Assembly: GCF_905147045.1 (NCBI RefSeq)
Contig: NC_065905.1
Location: 10,044,001 to 10,108,000, forward strand
DNA from: Nymphalis io
Lineage: Eukaryota; Arthropoda; Insecta; Lepidoptera; Nymphalidae
Reading direction: 5' to 3'
Length of the DNA stretch: 64,000 bases
A program made the position numbers and the translations under genes. The notes beneath the pieces are model-generated. The model saw nothing but the letters and a program-made list of their open reading frames with translations, searched no databases and was not told where the DNA came from. Below, in pieces: positions 35,899 to 47,300 of this stretch (position 1 is the stretch's first letter; each line of letters opens with the position of its first letter).

Positions 35899-36828
35899 TA
35901 CTATTATATAAAATTATTATACCCTGTCCAAATTCTGCCACATATGTATAATATATATATATTATATGTATAATAATGTATATATTATTATAAATAAAAT
36001 ATAAATTAAATTATGTATAATAATTTTATATCCTGTCAAATATCGTAACGGACGCCGTGACTCTTATATGTGACCTCTTATATGAATTGGCAAATCTTGG
36101 GCAAACTTTTGGGGATCTGTTCACAGATGGTGCGTTTAGACGTTATTACTAACCAGCCGCGAGAATGAAACTTACTGTGTTTTTAATTATTTCATTCCTT
36201 CCGTTCAATTAATGAATGAAATTAATGACATAAAATTTATTTATTATATATCACATAAGCTAAAATAATATGTATTGTAAGTTTAAAAATTAAATACAAT
36301 AAAAAAGTCAATGAAAATAAAACAAATTCATGAATATAAAAATAAAATCATAAGAAAAGTTAAAAAATGAATGTCTGTTGCTGCTAAATAAATTCAACTT
36401 AGTTAAATATCTGTCTTCTTCTCTCAAATCTTCAATCAGTGATGACAAAAAGAGATAAATTAGTTTTTAACTAAGCACCGCTTAACAACGGTTATAAATA
36501 AGAACGGTACCTTTTAAGTTATTTTTAATAACTTCAATGTCTTTTAGAAGAAACATTTTTTAATTAATAAAATGATTTATTTTTATGTTATTTGCGTTTG
36601 TTGTTTTTAATGCATAAATATATTTGAAAATATTTGTAGGTTTACTAAATAAATTATGAATTTGTTGATAACTACGTATTAAAAAGTCGATTATATTATA
36701 CGTATTTTATATGATTAAGCATATGTGACTTGGTGTTCGAGTTACTCGCTCGATTAGCGTCGTTTAAATGAAGCATAAAGTCAAGTTAGCAATACATTTC
36801 TCAACCAGCAGAGAGAGGCGATACGAGG
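35899..36828. other. Spacer upstream of candidate gene C promoter
   Basis: AT-rich, with a palindromic TATAATATATATATTATA tract near 35945-35965. No coding sequence is recognised. Confidence 0.35.
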
Positions 36829-36923
36829 TCAGTAATAGCTGGCTGCTACAGCTGTGTGCATGTTGGCTGTATAGCGAAAAATTATTTTTTATCTCATATT
36901 TAATCTGTGACATTCGAAATCAT
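36829..36923 (+). promoter_or_regulatory. Candidate start site and non-coding first exon of CRAL-TRIO gene C
   Basis: TCAGTA (initiator-like) at 36829-36834 opens a GC-richer block (GCTGGCTGCTACAGCTGTGT). The block ends GAAATCAT before a consensus donor GTAAGT at 36924. The gene C coding exon has an acceptor at 44369-44370 with 4 nt of UTR before the ATG, so a leader exon is required. The intron would be about 7.4 kb, in line with the 5.5 kb inferred for gene B. Confidence 0.45.
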
Positions 36924-37500
36924 GTAAGTAATCTGTTTTTTTTTTAATTATCAAATATAATTTAAATAAAAAACTTTTTTTAATGGGTAAATATGGAGTT
37001 TTTTAATATAATAAATAATATGTATGTAAAGTAAGTAAAATCAAAATATTTTACATAATTCGACCATTAAAAAAATCTTTCATGTATTATCACATTATTA
37101 TTATATATAGTTGTTTTGTTATAACTATATTTATACTAATATATCGTACTACCCTTCATTGAAGTTAATAAATATTAATTTCGCAATTTTCTATCGTTTC
37201 AATGATAATCACTTGGATTTTGTATATTTTTAATTTATACATAATTAGCTACATTTGTTATTGTCGGAAAATCCTATTTAAAAATTAAAAACGATATATT
37301 TTTTGTTTCGCTGCAAGATTATAAAAAAATAATTAAGTTTTGGCAATGTAGTTTGCAATCCTGTTTGGATATTAATATGTATGAATGCTATAGAATATTT
37401 TGATTTCGTTTTTGGTCAAATATTTACTACATATCAAATGAAGTTTGAGTTATTAGTAATTAAAAGGTGATGTTTAAAAAAACGCCATAAAAGATCTTTC
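36924..37500. other. AT-rich spacer, presumed 5' intron of gene C
   Basis: Very AT-rich, with no recognised features. Confidence 0.35.
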
Positions 37501-37502
37501 TA

Positions 37503-37660
37503 AGAAACTGGTAACTCCACACTTCCGGTGACCCAAGAGCTGGCGCTTATTTAGCCCAAAGGCTGAGTCTAGCTGTGCAGAGAGGCTAAGTGCCAGCGTC
37601 TTACAATATAATTTTAGGGTACAATGCCACAGGACAATCTTTTAGACAGCGTGTTTTTGC
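37503..37660 (+). repeat. Decayed LINE 3' end
   Basis: A conceptual translation with several stops still shows a series like TQELA, RLSLAVQR and GTMPQDN, which I associate with the C-terminus of lepidopteran LINE polymerases. The DNA has GGTGACCCAAGAGCTGGCGC and GTGCAGAGAGGCTAAGTGCC. The 67-codon open frame that follows (37677-37880) would lie in the element's 3' region. Confidence 0.45.
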
Positions 37661-37904
37661 TATAAATTTGTAATGTGTGTTTTGTTTTTTTATTTTAATT
37701 TTGTATATTATAAAAATGTCTGTACATAGTTTACTAAAAAAGACAATAACAAATTTAAAAAAAATCAAAAAATTAAAAGGTGATCGATCTAAATTGGAGT
37801 TTTATAAAGTACTCATTACTTACATACATCCCGAAATCGTTATCCAGACACCGACCGAATATTTAAACAATGAAATGTGAACTTATATACATACGTTCAA
37901 CTTA

Positions 37905-38030
37905 AGTGTCATTATCTGTAGTACATCAGTTGTCTGGATTCCATAACACAAGCTCTGCTTAATTTGGGATCAGATGTGCCGTATGTGATTATTGCCCTGG
38001 ATATTATTATTATTATTATATATTATACAT
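37905..38030 (+). repeat. SINE-B, 3' half
   Basis: ACATCAGTTGTCTGGATTCC, AATTTGGGATCAGATGTGCC and CCTGGATATTATTATTATT match the 3' half of SINE-B at 34516-34792. Confidence 0.75.
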
Positions 38031-38439
38031 TATCTTAGGTGATGAATTGTCAAAGATTTAACAACTGTCTTCACCTCATAAAATACCGATTTCCATATTT
38101 CTAACATCAGAAATAACGCAATTCCATACAAACTTTTACTCCCCATTTAATTCCCATATGGAATTTCTGTGCAAAATTGTCATCCTGTTAAACCTAGCTT
38201 ACGCTGTGCGTAGTGTCAGTCAGACATTTTAAAATGTTGTTAAGTTGATTACTTGAAAATATTCAATAACATCCTCCAAAATGCCGCCTAATACTTTTAC
38301 CCACCACGCTGCTCCAGTGCGGTTTGGTGGATTAGATGGCAATTTTATCCAATTCATGCAAGGATAACGAATCAGTAAGCAAATAGGATTACCGGTGTAA
38401 ACTTTTTTAATATATTTAACAACATGCCTTTAAGCACAT

Positions 38440-38645
38440 GATTCATACAACTCAATACCGTCAAACATTAATACTATCCATTGATGTTTGCCGGCTTAAA
38501 GTATGAGTTAACCAGTTTAATTACAGGCAGACAAAGAGCATAATATCTTAGATCGCAGGGTGCATCGTTAGTGTTCTGTCTTATAGGTCAAATAGAAGGT
38601 CGAGTGACCATTTACAATGATTTGGCCAATATGCTAGATTGCTTA
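38440..38645 (-). repeat. Repeat C, very old copy
   Basis: Faint matches run in the expected minus-strand order: TTTGCCGGCTTAAAGTATGAG, TTTAATTACAGGCAGACAAAG and GTGACCATTTACAATGATTTGG. It lies just after a SINE-A fragment (CACCACGCTGCTCCAGTGC at 38301). Confidence 0.4.
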
Positions 38646-39291
38646 TATAGTTTACCAATAAATAGTAAACAATAATCGTAACCCAATTTACATTTGCACC
38701 CTGTTTATCATTAAGGAGTTCCGTTGTATGCCTTCCTAGTCCAGGTCCATTCCAGCTCAGCACGTTCTTGATCATTTTTACGTAGCTACTCATTTTGGTA
38801 TTTTCATAAACCTAACATCTCATTACACATTTACCATTTAATCTTGAGGAGTTCCCTGGTATATCTTCGAATTCTAAGATCCAATACCTGAAATTTTAAA
38901 CGGAATCATTTTTTAACTTTTCTGAATCTAACGCAAAAAGAAAATCGTTTATTAAACAAAGAATAGACTTGAACATGTTATAAATATACATACAGATGAA
39001 TTTATTATATCCCCCTTTTATGAGTTTCTATTTCCTTCTCTCTCTCTCTCTTGAAGTACGGCTCAAATACAATGTTTCTATATATATGTCGCAATATTTA
39101 GCGAGACAAACCTTTTCAAATGTAAGACTCGTCTTAATGCGTCGTTTGTTTCATCTCACAATGGTCATCATTGTATGAAGGTATTTCATCTTATGCAATT
39201 AAGATTGCAATTCGCAAATATCATACTTCGTAACATGTTCATACATATATAGTATAGTTTATTAGTGTAATTCATAATAATTAAATAAACT

Positions 39292-39548
39292 TGGCTGTAG
39301 GGCCTTGTGCAAGCCCAAGCCCATATCTGATGAGTGGGTAGGTACCACCCACTCATCAGATATTCTACCCCCAAACAATATTTAATATTGTTGTGTTCCG
39401 GTGTGAAGGGTGAGTGAGCCAGTGTAATTACAGGCACAAGGGACATAATGTCTTAGTTCCCAAGGCTGGTGGCGCAATTGGTGATATAAAAGATAGTTAG
39501 TAGTTCTTACAGTGCCAGTTTACCCGTCCACCTACCGATTTCATAAAA
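39292..39548 (-). repeat. Repeat C, minus orientation, with a 17-bp perfect palindrome
   Basis: It holds GGGTGAGTGAGCCAGTGTAA, GGCACAAGGGACATAATG and CCCAAGGCTGGTGGCGC. At 39323-39363 the end of the element is rearranged: ATATCTGATGAGTGGGT and ACCCACTCATCAGATAT flank AGGTACC. Part of the element has been duplicated in inverted orientation. Confidence 0.85.
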
Positions 39549-41090
39549 AAAAACCATATATTATATCAACGAGCTTAGTTATTTTGAACCGTAATATTAT
39601 TTTGTAGATCTTATTTATAGTATAAGTCTTGATACATATCTTGATACATAAATATTTATAATAAAACCAATTATATTAAAGGTCAGGAACGGTACTGGAT
39701 GCAAGTTGCAACGTTCGCCGTTAGGTTCATCAACCTTATCGTAGTCTAGGTTATATTTTTAGATATAGTAATATTCCTTGATTAATTTTATATTTATAAA
39801 ATGACTAGTTTTCGCCCACGACTTTATCCGTGGTGTGGTGTTAGGTACATAAAAAATAACCTATGTCCCCCTTTGGGTACAAGTTTGTTTGTACCATATA
39901 TTATCAAAATCATTTCAGTGTTTTTGCCGTGAAAGCGCAACAGACCGTCTCTTCCGAATTTATAATATTAGTATATATTTCGTTTATTTCACAATATATT
40001 TTGTTATCAGATAACTAAAATATTTTAATATAATAATAATAAATTAAACCGTGAAACGTTATCGGATATACAAAATCAGAGTGAGTTGATATTTTATTAT
40101 ATTTTTTATTCAAACAACGACTATTTTTATAAGACAAGCGAATCTAAATATGATAACGATATGAATGCAGTAAATATGTATTACTGAATATATTGTAAAA
40201 TAAATTATCTGTGACAAATGGGTAATAAAAAGTATATAACCAGCTGAGTTTCTTTCGCCGGTTCTTCCCCGTTATGTGGTACTTCTCACTCAAAGCTAAA
40301 GGGACTTAATTTTTTTTTCATTGCGGGTCAAAAAGAGTATTTACACCAATGGTGGGCTTGTGGGATGCTAGATCATTTTATGTACCCCTTGCAACGTGTA
40401 TGGAAAATTTTACGATGATAGGTTGAAAGTTTTTTCCCATCAATTATATTGTATACATTCATCGTATACAATTAAATTATTATATCGTGTATGAACATCA
40501 ACGTATACTAACTCCAAGTTATTTTATCATCTATATACCTAATCTTGGAACCCTTCATCATGGATCCGATGCGTCTAAATAACATCGCTGTAATCCAACC
40601 CACGTTGAACGTCGCTAGTGATGCCGGATTAATAATAATAATATTATAAATACAGTTCATTGAATATTAAAATCACCGTATAATTACCGCAAATGTAATT
40701 GTTAAGCACGCAATACACATGCTGTTTATAATGAGCGTTAAACTCAACGGATGTGCTGCTAATGAGCAGATTGATTCATTTTGTTCTTGTTCACATTTTT
40801 TTAATTGAATGCTGCATTATATAAACGACGAACCAAATACGCGACGTAATTCACTCGGTGTTAGGGCTTTTTGCAAGCCTGTCTGTGCTAAAATTTTCCT
40901 AGACGTAAAAAATAAGTAAACGCTTATCGTAACGTCGTGGTAATCTCTTTTTGTCACAAAAAAAGCACAATTTTAATTTATCTGGCCCCCTAAACTACGA
41001 TAACCCGTGACTGGGTCAGCCAGTAGTCTTTCTTGTTGTAATGAAAACTACTTCTTTAAAATAAATAAGCAAAACGGTTAATAGTTTCAA
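39549..41090. other. Spacer, presumed 5' intron of gene C
   Basis: AT-rich. It carries a dispersed-repeat head at 39808 (ACTAGTTTTCGCCCACGACT then AATAACCTATGTCCCCCTTT) and a short repeat C remnant near 40860 (TGTTAGGGCTTTTTGCAAGC). No gene is recognised. Confidence 0.35.
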
Positions 41091-41119
41091 TCGGAGTTTG
41101 TTTTTTTGTGTGTAAACAT

Positions 41120-41810
41120 CTTTGCGTTCGGTAAGAGACTTCGAGCGTCAGACGAGTAAGTGCAAGATTTCGAGCGTCAGATGACGTCAGCGTAAGATTT
41201 GTTATTTACACATAAATTACACACAAAAGGTGTGAGTACCTTGGCACTCACACAATTTTTTATTATTGCAGACTATTTCATTTTTTTATTTTATTTTTAT
41301 TTTATGTTCATAGGTCTACAAAACAAAATGACAATCAAAAAATTTAAATGATTACATTTCTCTTGATGTAGACACGACATGCGTTTTTGATTAAGTGCGA
41401 AAAAAGCGTCTAGTCTGTGACAGCAACAAAGACCTAAGCTTATAATTTTTTTTTAATAGCTAAATAATTTAAAATATCGAAACAGTTTATTCATCATTGA
41501 AAGAAATAGTCTGCAATATAAATATTATTAATGTGAAGGTGTTTGATAAATTGATGTTGATGTGACCCTTTGTAACAATGACTCAAAGCATTGAACGACT
41601 TATCAACACTTAAATATTCATTTAGGATTCTTTAAAAATTGAATGGCGAATTTACAACCATGATTATTATATTTAAATTTCATATTAGAGGTATTTCGCT
41701 CGGAACGCTCGACAGGTCGCACTAGCACGCACAAGGGAGAAGCGAGCGTCGGAGATGACGCGAAGGTATAGAGAGCGTCCGTTTGCCGTTACGGCATACG
41801 AGTCTTATTA
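41120..41810. other. GC-richer blocks with CGAGCGTCAG direct repeats and a short hairpin
   Basis: TTCGAGCGTCAGA occurs twice in direct orientation near 41144 and 41168, each followed within 25 bases by AAGATTT. A related GCGAGCGTCGG lies near 41742. GTGTGAGT and ACTCACAC form an 8-bp hairpin at 41230-41253. The blocks are far from any recognised exon, so their function is unknown. Confidence 0.4.
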
Positions 41811-41974
41811 TCCTCAAGACGCACCAATAATCTACGTTAATAATATTTGAATATATTCGCTTTAATATTGACATCAAAAATTATCTTATTACAAACGTAA
41901 ACGTTCCTAACAAAATAGCTTCGCCTTGCTTCAACACAGACTGCAAAAAAAAACTGATTAGTTCTGATAAACAT

Positions 41975-42110
41975 AGCAGAGATAGCCGAGGATAGAAAGC
42001 CATAATCTTAGCTGAAGATTGTAGATTCAAATCCAAGCAAGCGATGAACTTTCATTTGTGTTTGTAATTCATCTTGCGGTGAAGAAAAATATCGTGAGGA
42101 ACTTTGAACA
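41975..42110 (+). repeat. SINE-A, diverged 5' half
   Basis: AGATAGCCGAGGATAGAA, GATTCAAATCCAAGCAAGCG (box B region), TTGTAATTCATCTTGCGGTG and ATATCGTGAGGAA follow SINE-A order with many changes. Confidence 0.55.
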
Positions 42111-43900
42111 CTATATGAATCTCATTCGTAGTTGGCTATTCTCCGTTGAGAATGACCTACGTGACGGTAATCTATCAGAAGGACGAAATCATCAAAATAA
42201 AATCTTTTATAAACGTACATATTGAGCTAATAACATATTTGAGGAGGACCGGTTATTCAAATCGTGTCTTAAACTTGATAATATTTCGATAATTGACTAT
42301 TGCGGAATATTAATCTAACCACAATTTCAAAGCAAAATATACTACCTGAGTCACGAAATAAACGAGTGCTTCAATACATGATTTGTCGAGTTTTACTGCT
42401 CTACGAACATTAAAGGTATAATTATTGTATGGCTTTAAACATTTTCAATGGTTGTATACGTCAATAAGCGTTCATTATCTCAGAAATTGTTCAGATGTGT
42501 ATATATGATGGTATTTTCCGGGACATTCCAAAAAAATCCATGATAAAAAAATCAATCTTTAAATCGCCTGAACTGATTTTGATGTATAGGGTATCGTTAG
42601 AATCATTACATCCCGAGTGACACAGGTTATACATTCATTCATTCGTTCATTAAAATCATGTGTTTTCTAAATAAAATTATGTTAGTTATTATGCAATTAC
42701 CATGATAAATTTATTTATTAGTAAATGCAAAGCGTAATCGTTTGTAAACATTAAAAATGGATTTCATCCATTTTTGCTACAAAATGGAACGTAAATTTGT
42801 TCAAACGATTTCGTAACGATTAATAAATCAATATTATAATAATGTATTCTTTTTACGTATAGTAAATATTACCTATTAATATTTATGAACGTATTAATTA
42901 TTATGGTCTTTCATAATTAATCTTATGAAATAAATATATTTTTGACAAACCCAATAGAAAAGAGAGTAAGCGAATTTGCATGTAAAAATACATTATAGAA
43001 ATTTCCAAAACTTTTCTAATTGTCTTTCTAATTCTAGATAAACGTTCAGATTATATTATAACCTCAAACATTCAGATTTTCTAAAGTTTTTTAATAACAC
43101 CTCTTTATAATAATTAATGGATTTCTAAGAATAACATAATTTATTATATACTAGACTACTTTTAGTAATACTATTTTTTTACTCCTACTACTACTATACT
43201 ACCAAAACTAAAATGAGTTTGTTTCTTTGTTATGCTTTCACGTGTTAACTATTCAACCGATCATCATAAAATTTTGCATACACTTTGTCAGGGGTACAGA
43301 AACGAACATAGGCGACCCCTACCCACGCGAAGCCGAGGTCGAAAACTAGTTTTTCCAAAGAAAACCATTTTCTCACATTTACAAACTTAACTAACCAAAT
43401 TTTATGAAATGGAAGGAAGAAGTAAAATCTTCTTATATTTTATTTCAATTACAAAATTATAAATTACTGTTTAAATAACATATCATCGTCGTAAGGAAAA
43501 TCAGTGAATCCTCACCAGACCGATTGAATTAAATACAAAAAATCCGAATGTTTAGTTAAATAAATTAGTGTATATTAATAAAATTCGTATTACTTCACTG
43601 TACGGATGAATATTGAGTGTTGAAATAATGATTGGCTAGGTGACCAAATGTTCGGTTAATTGTTTAAGGTCAAGGATATATAATTTATGCAATGCGTCAT
43701 TCAGATATGAAATATAATTGCCGTTGCTATTTGGCAACGTAACTTTTACAATTTTTTATTAGTTTTACGTGACGTTGTATGATCGACAAAACAATATATT
43801 TTACATAAAAATTTCTCTTGTTTTACTGACGATACGCCCATTGGTGACTGACGATTATATCCGGAATTTATTAATTTAAGTTAATATATAAAGTAATTAT
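42111..43900. other. Spacer, presumed 5' intron of gene C
   Basis: AT-rich. At 43205-43352 a block with GCTTTCACGTGTTAACTATT, AAATTTTGCATACACTTTG and CACGCGAAGCCGAGG is a typical dispersed-repeat tail. No gene is recognised. Confidence 0.35.
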
Positions 43901-43902
43901 AT

Positions 43903-44032
43903 ATATAAGTATGTATTTACTAGAAAAGTAGTATATGTAGTATATCAGATGTCTGGTTTCCATAGTACGATTAGTTTGGAATCAGATGACCGTGTGTGAA
44001 TAATGTCCCAGGATATTATTATTATAAGTTAA
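43903..44032 (+). repeat. SINE-B, 3' half
   Basis: AAGTATGTATTTACTAGAAA, GTATATCAGATGTCTGGTTT, GACCGTGTGTGAATAATGTC and AGGATATTATTATT match SINE-B. It lies about 340 bp upstream of the gene C start codon. Confidence 0.78.
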
Positions 44033-44374
44033 TAATTGTTTTTATGCATTAATTTAAAAAAATATAGTTAAATATATTATTAAATAATAATAACTGACAC
44101 GAATAATTTCTAGAGGAAAAATAAATTTACGCTTATTATAATGATATTTCTTCTAGCACAATTAAGAAGTAAAAAAAAAACAGACAACAAAGAGGTAGAG
44201 GAGTAGACGCAATAAGAACTTCAGAAGATTTGTTTTTAATACAGCGTATATTTATATGAGTAAAGCAAAAAAAAAAAATACATTAAATAAATAATTATTA
44301 CAAGTACCTTGACTAATAATTAAGATAACATTATAAAAAATAACTAAACAATAATAAATTTTAATTTCAGTAAA

Positions 44375-47300
44375 ATGAAAATAAAATCAGAATTGCTGTT
44401 ACAACCAACAGAAGAGTTATCCAAGGAGATAAGGATCGAATTGAAAGAAGACATCACTACCAGGGACCGCGACCTCGCCGCCATCAAGGAATGGCTCAGG
44501 AAGGAACCACACCTACCTAACGAATGGGGTACGTTTTGTAATTGTATATTATTTAAAAAGTTATATATCTGTCACTTATACAAAATCCGACTAGGAACGC
44601 TGACCATGAACATACTTAATGTTATAAAAGCGAATGTATATTTTTTGATATGGTAGTAAGTCATAGCAAACATTTAAGTACACACATATACACAAATACG
44701 CACACGTTCATACCATGCACGCACGCACGTTCTCACGCACTCAAATGAACACGCACATACACTCATATATTTTACTCAAAAAGCAAAGTCTTTCTCTAAC
44801 TATAAATATTTAAGTGGATGGAACCGTTATTAGCCGTAACAAAGTTTTCCATCGAATACATTTGTTATCGTTCCTAAGTTTTTAAGACTATTGATAACAT
44901 GAGACTGAATAAAGATTCATTATTATCTGTATTGTAGCGGTTGAAAGGTATGAGTCTGTGAAATGTATGAAAGAATCAACCATATTTCCCCTGGCTTTCA
45001 TCGCATAGTTCAATCGCTCCTGCGTCAATTTCATTGTCAAAAGACTAGTACCTAAAAAAAAAATTAAAGTAAAACATTATGGTTATAATGGTATGAACAT
45101 GGCTCTTTAAGTGGTCAAAAAGGTTATGATTGCCGACTGTATTACCGATTATTAAGAATAGAAAGAATAAAACCTATATTTTAAAACATTCAAAATTGAT
45201 ATGAATCATATATAAAATATATTCTATATATCTGGGGCCCATATCGTCAAGACTGGACAACGGAAGCGCAGGACTCTATCTACCTTTTCTCGAACCCTTT
45301 TGTACCCTTATAGATTCTAAATTCCAAATATATTATGTTTTTTTATTACTAAGACTTGTGGCTACTGAAGTCTTGAGAATCTTGCCTATGGTAGCTTAGT
45401 TAATAAGGTTATTGTAACGGCTAACCGTTTTATTACATGAATATTATAATATTTATTTTCGTTTTTATAGAGGACAATCCTTTGATGACGTTCCTCCGTG
45501 GTAGTAGTTTCTCCTTGGAGAAGTGCAAGCGTAAACTGGACATGTACTTCACAATGCGTGCCGCTTGTCCGGAGTTTTTCACCAATCGAGATGCTTCAAG
45601 CCCTGCGTTAAAAGAAATCCTTAAAAATAAACTGTAAGTACCTTCCATTTATATCTCAACTGGCTCGTCCTTGTAATTGGACGCATGGTCGAAATTCTAT
45701 CGTGTACATCGCTTTTGATTTTACCCTTAATATAGGAACTACTGTGAGACAACGAAACTATTGCCCATTATTAATATATATGGGCTATTTTTTTATAGAA
45801 TAGGAAGGCGGACGAGCATATGGGCCACCTGATGGTAAGTGGTCACCAACGCCCTTAGACATTGGCATTGTAAGAAATGTCAACCATCGCTTACATAGCC
45901 AATGCGCAACCAACCTTGGGAACTAAGATTTTATGTCCCTTGTGCCTGTAATTACACTGGCTCAATCACCCTTCAAACCGGAACACAACAATATCAAGTA
46001 CTGCTGTTTTGCGGTAGAATATCTGATGAGTGGGTGGTACCTACCCAGACGAGCTTGCACATAGCCCTATCACCAGTAAATATAGTTTCGTCGAACTGAC
46101 CAAATCAGATCTGCGGTAAGCGGACATTGCATAGGTGTACTAGGATGACAGCTGACAGGGAGAGATGGCGTAACCTCCTAAAAGAAAATAACATCAGCCA
46201 CTACTTCATGACGACCACGACCGCTCTGAAAAGAATATATAAGAAGAAGAAAAATATATATACTTATTGATTTTCAATCGTAATTTTTCTCACTACTCTC
46301 AATTAGGCGGTAGTATGTGAGATGTTGTTTATGTTAAACAGCGTATGTCACCAATATCTCGTGATATTAACAGAGTTATTATTTACTTGAAATTTTAGAG
46401 GACGATAATATTTACCTTAATAATTTTAACATACTATGAATCACATTAATAAACTTTACTTCTTGGAAAAGTAGTTCTAAATCAAGCCAACTGAGTCCAT
46501 TTTTCAGTGTCATTTCGATTTAACGAGATGTTTACGTAATAAAGCAAAAACTATCTCTAAATCATGCGATTTAAGGTTCATTTCCGAAAGACAGCCTCCG
46601 AGCATAGGCCTTGATGTTTCAAGGGCGTTCGGTCGCGCATAGACTGCGTAATCCTACTAAGCATAAGCAATATGGATTACGTAAATATCCAAGCGTCTTC
46701 AGTTTGCAATATTTATGTATTAATGACGTCACCAATACAATATGTACATATGTATATGATAAATACGAGGATGTTATAGTGTTTTCGCATATTGACAAAA
46801 TACGAGAGCAAAGTAAATATTAATTTTGATTCATTTATTAAAATTCAAAATGCTTGAAAATGCTGTATTTATTGTTTATTTATGTATAATGGCTAGCTTA
46901 GTATGTAACCTTATGTTCACTTTTAGTCATTGTATGCTTTATATATAAAAGAGGTGTTCTGGTTATATCAATCAAAATATTCTATGGCAAAAATGTACAC
47001 TAAAAATGTTGATTCGTTAAAAATGATTTAGATAATTTCGTTCGTAAGAAAAATATAATTGTTTATTCGGAGACTATAAACAAAAGAGGTTTGATTGAAA
47101 ACAACAAAACATTGTATATAGGTACTAGTATAAGTTTAGTTGTGGTACCGTCATCATATATTTCTGATTAGCCTAATGGTTGATTAAAGTTTTTTTAAAT
47201 AAATGAATAGGATATTAATTTATTTCCAGACAAGGGCCAGCCCTACCAGGTGTCACGCCAAAAGGCAGACGAGTCACAATATGTCGTGGTAAGTTCTTAG

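Noticed and set aside
37677..37880. 67-codon Lys/Ile-rich open frame
   Set aside because: It follows a decayed LINE end and is explained by AT-rich composition; no conserved motif is seen.
41230..41253. microRNA precursor
   Set aside because: The hairpin stem is only 8 bp with an 8-base loop, much too short for a pre-miRNA.
44680..44765. Possible CRISPR-like or minisatellite array (ACACGCAC words)
   Set aside because: The words are irregular, there are no spacers of constant size, and this is a eukaryotic intron.
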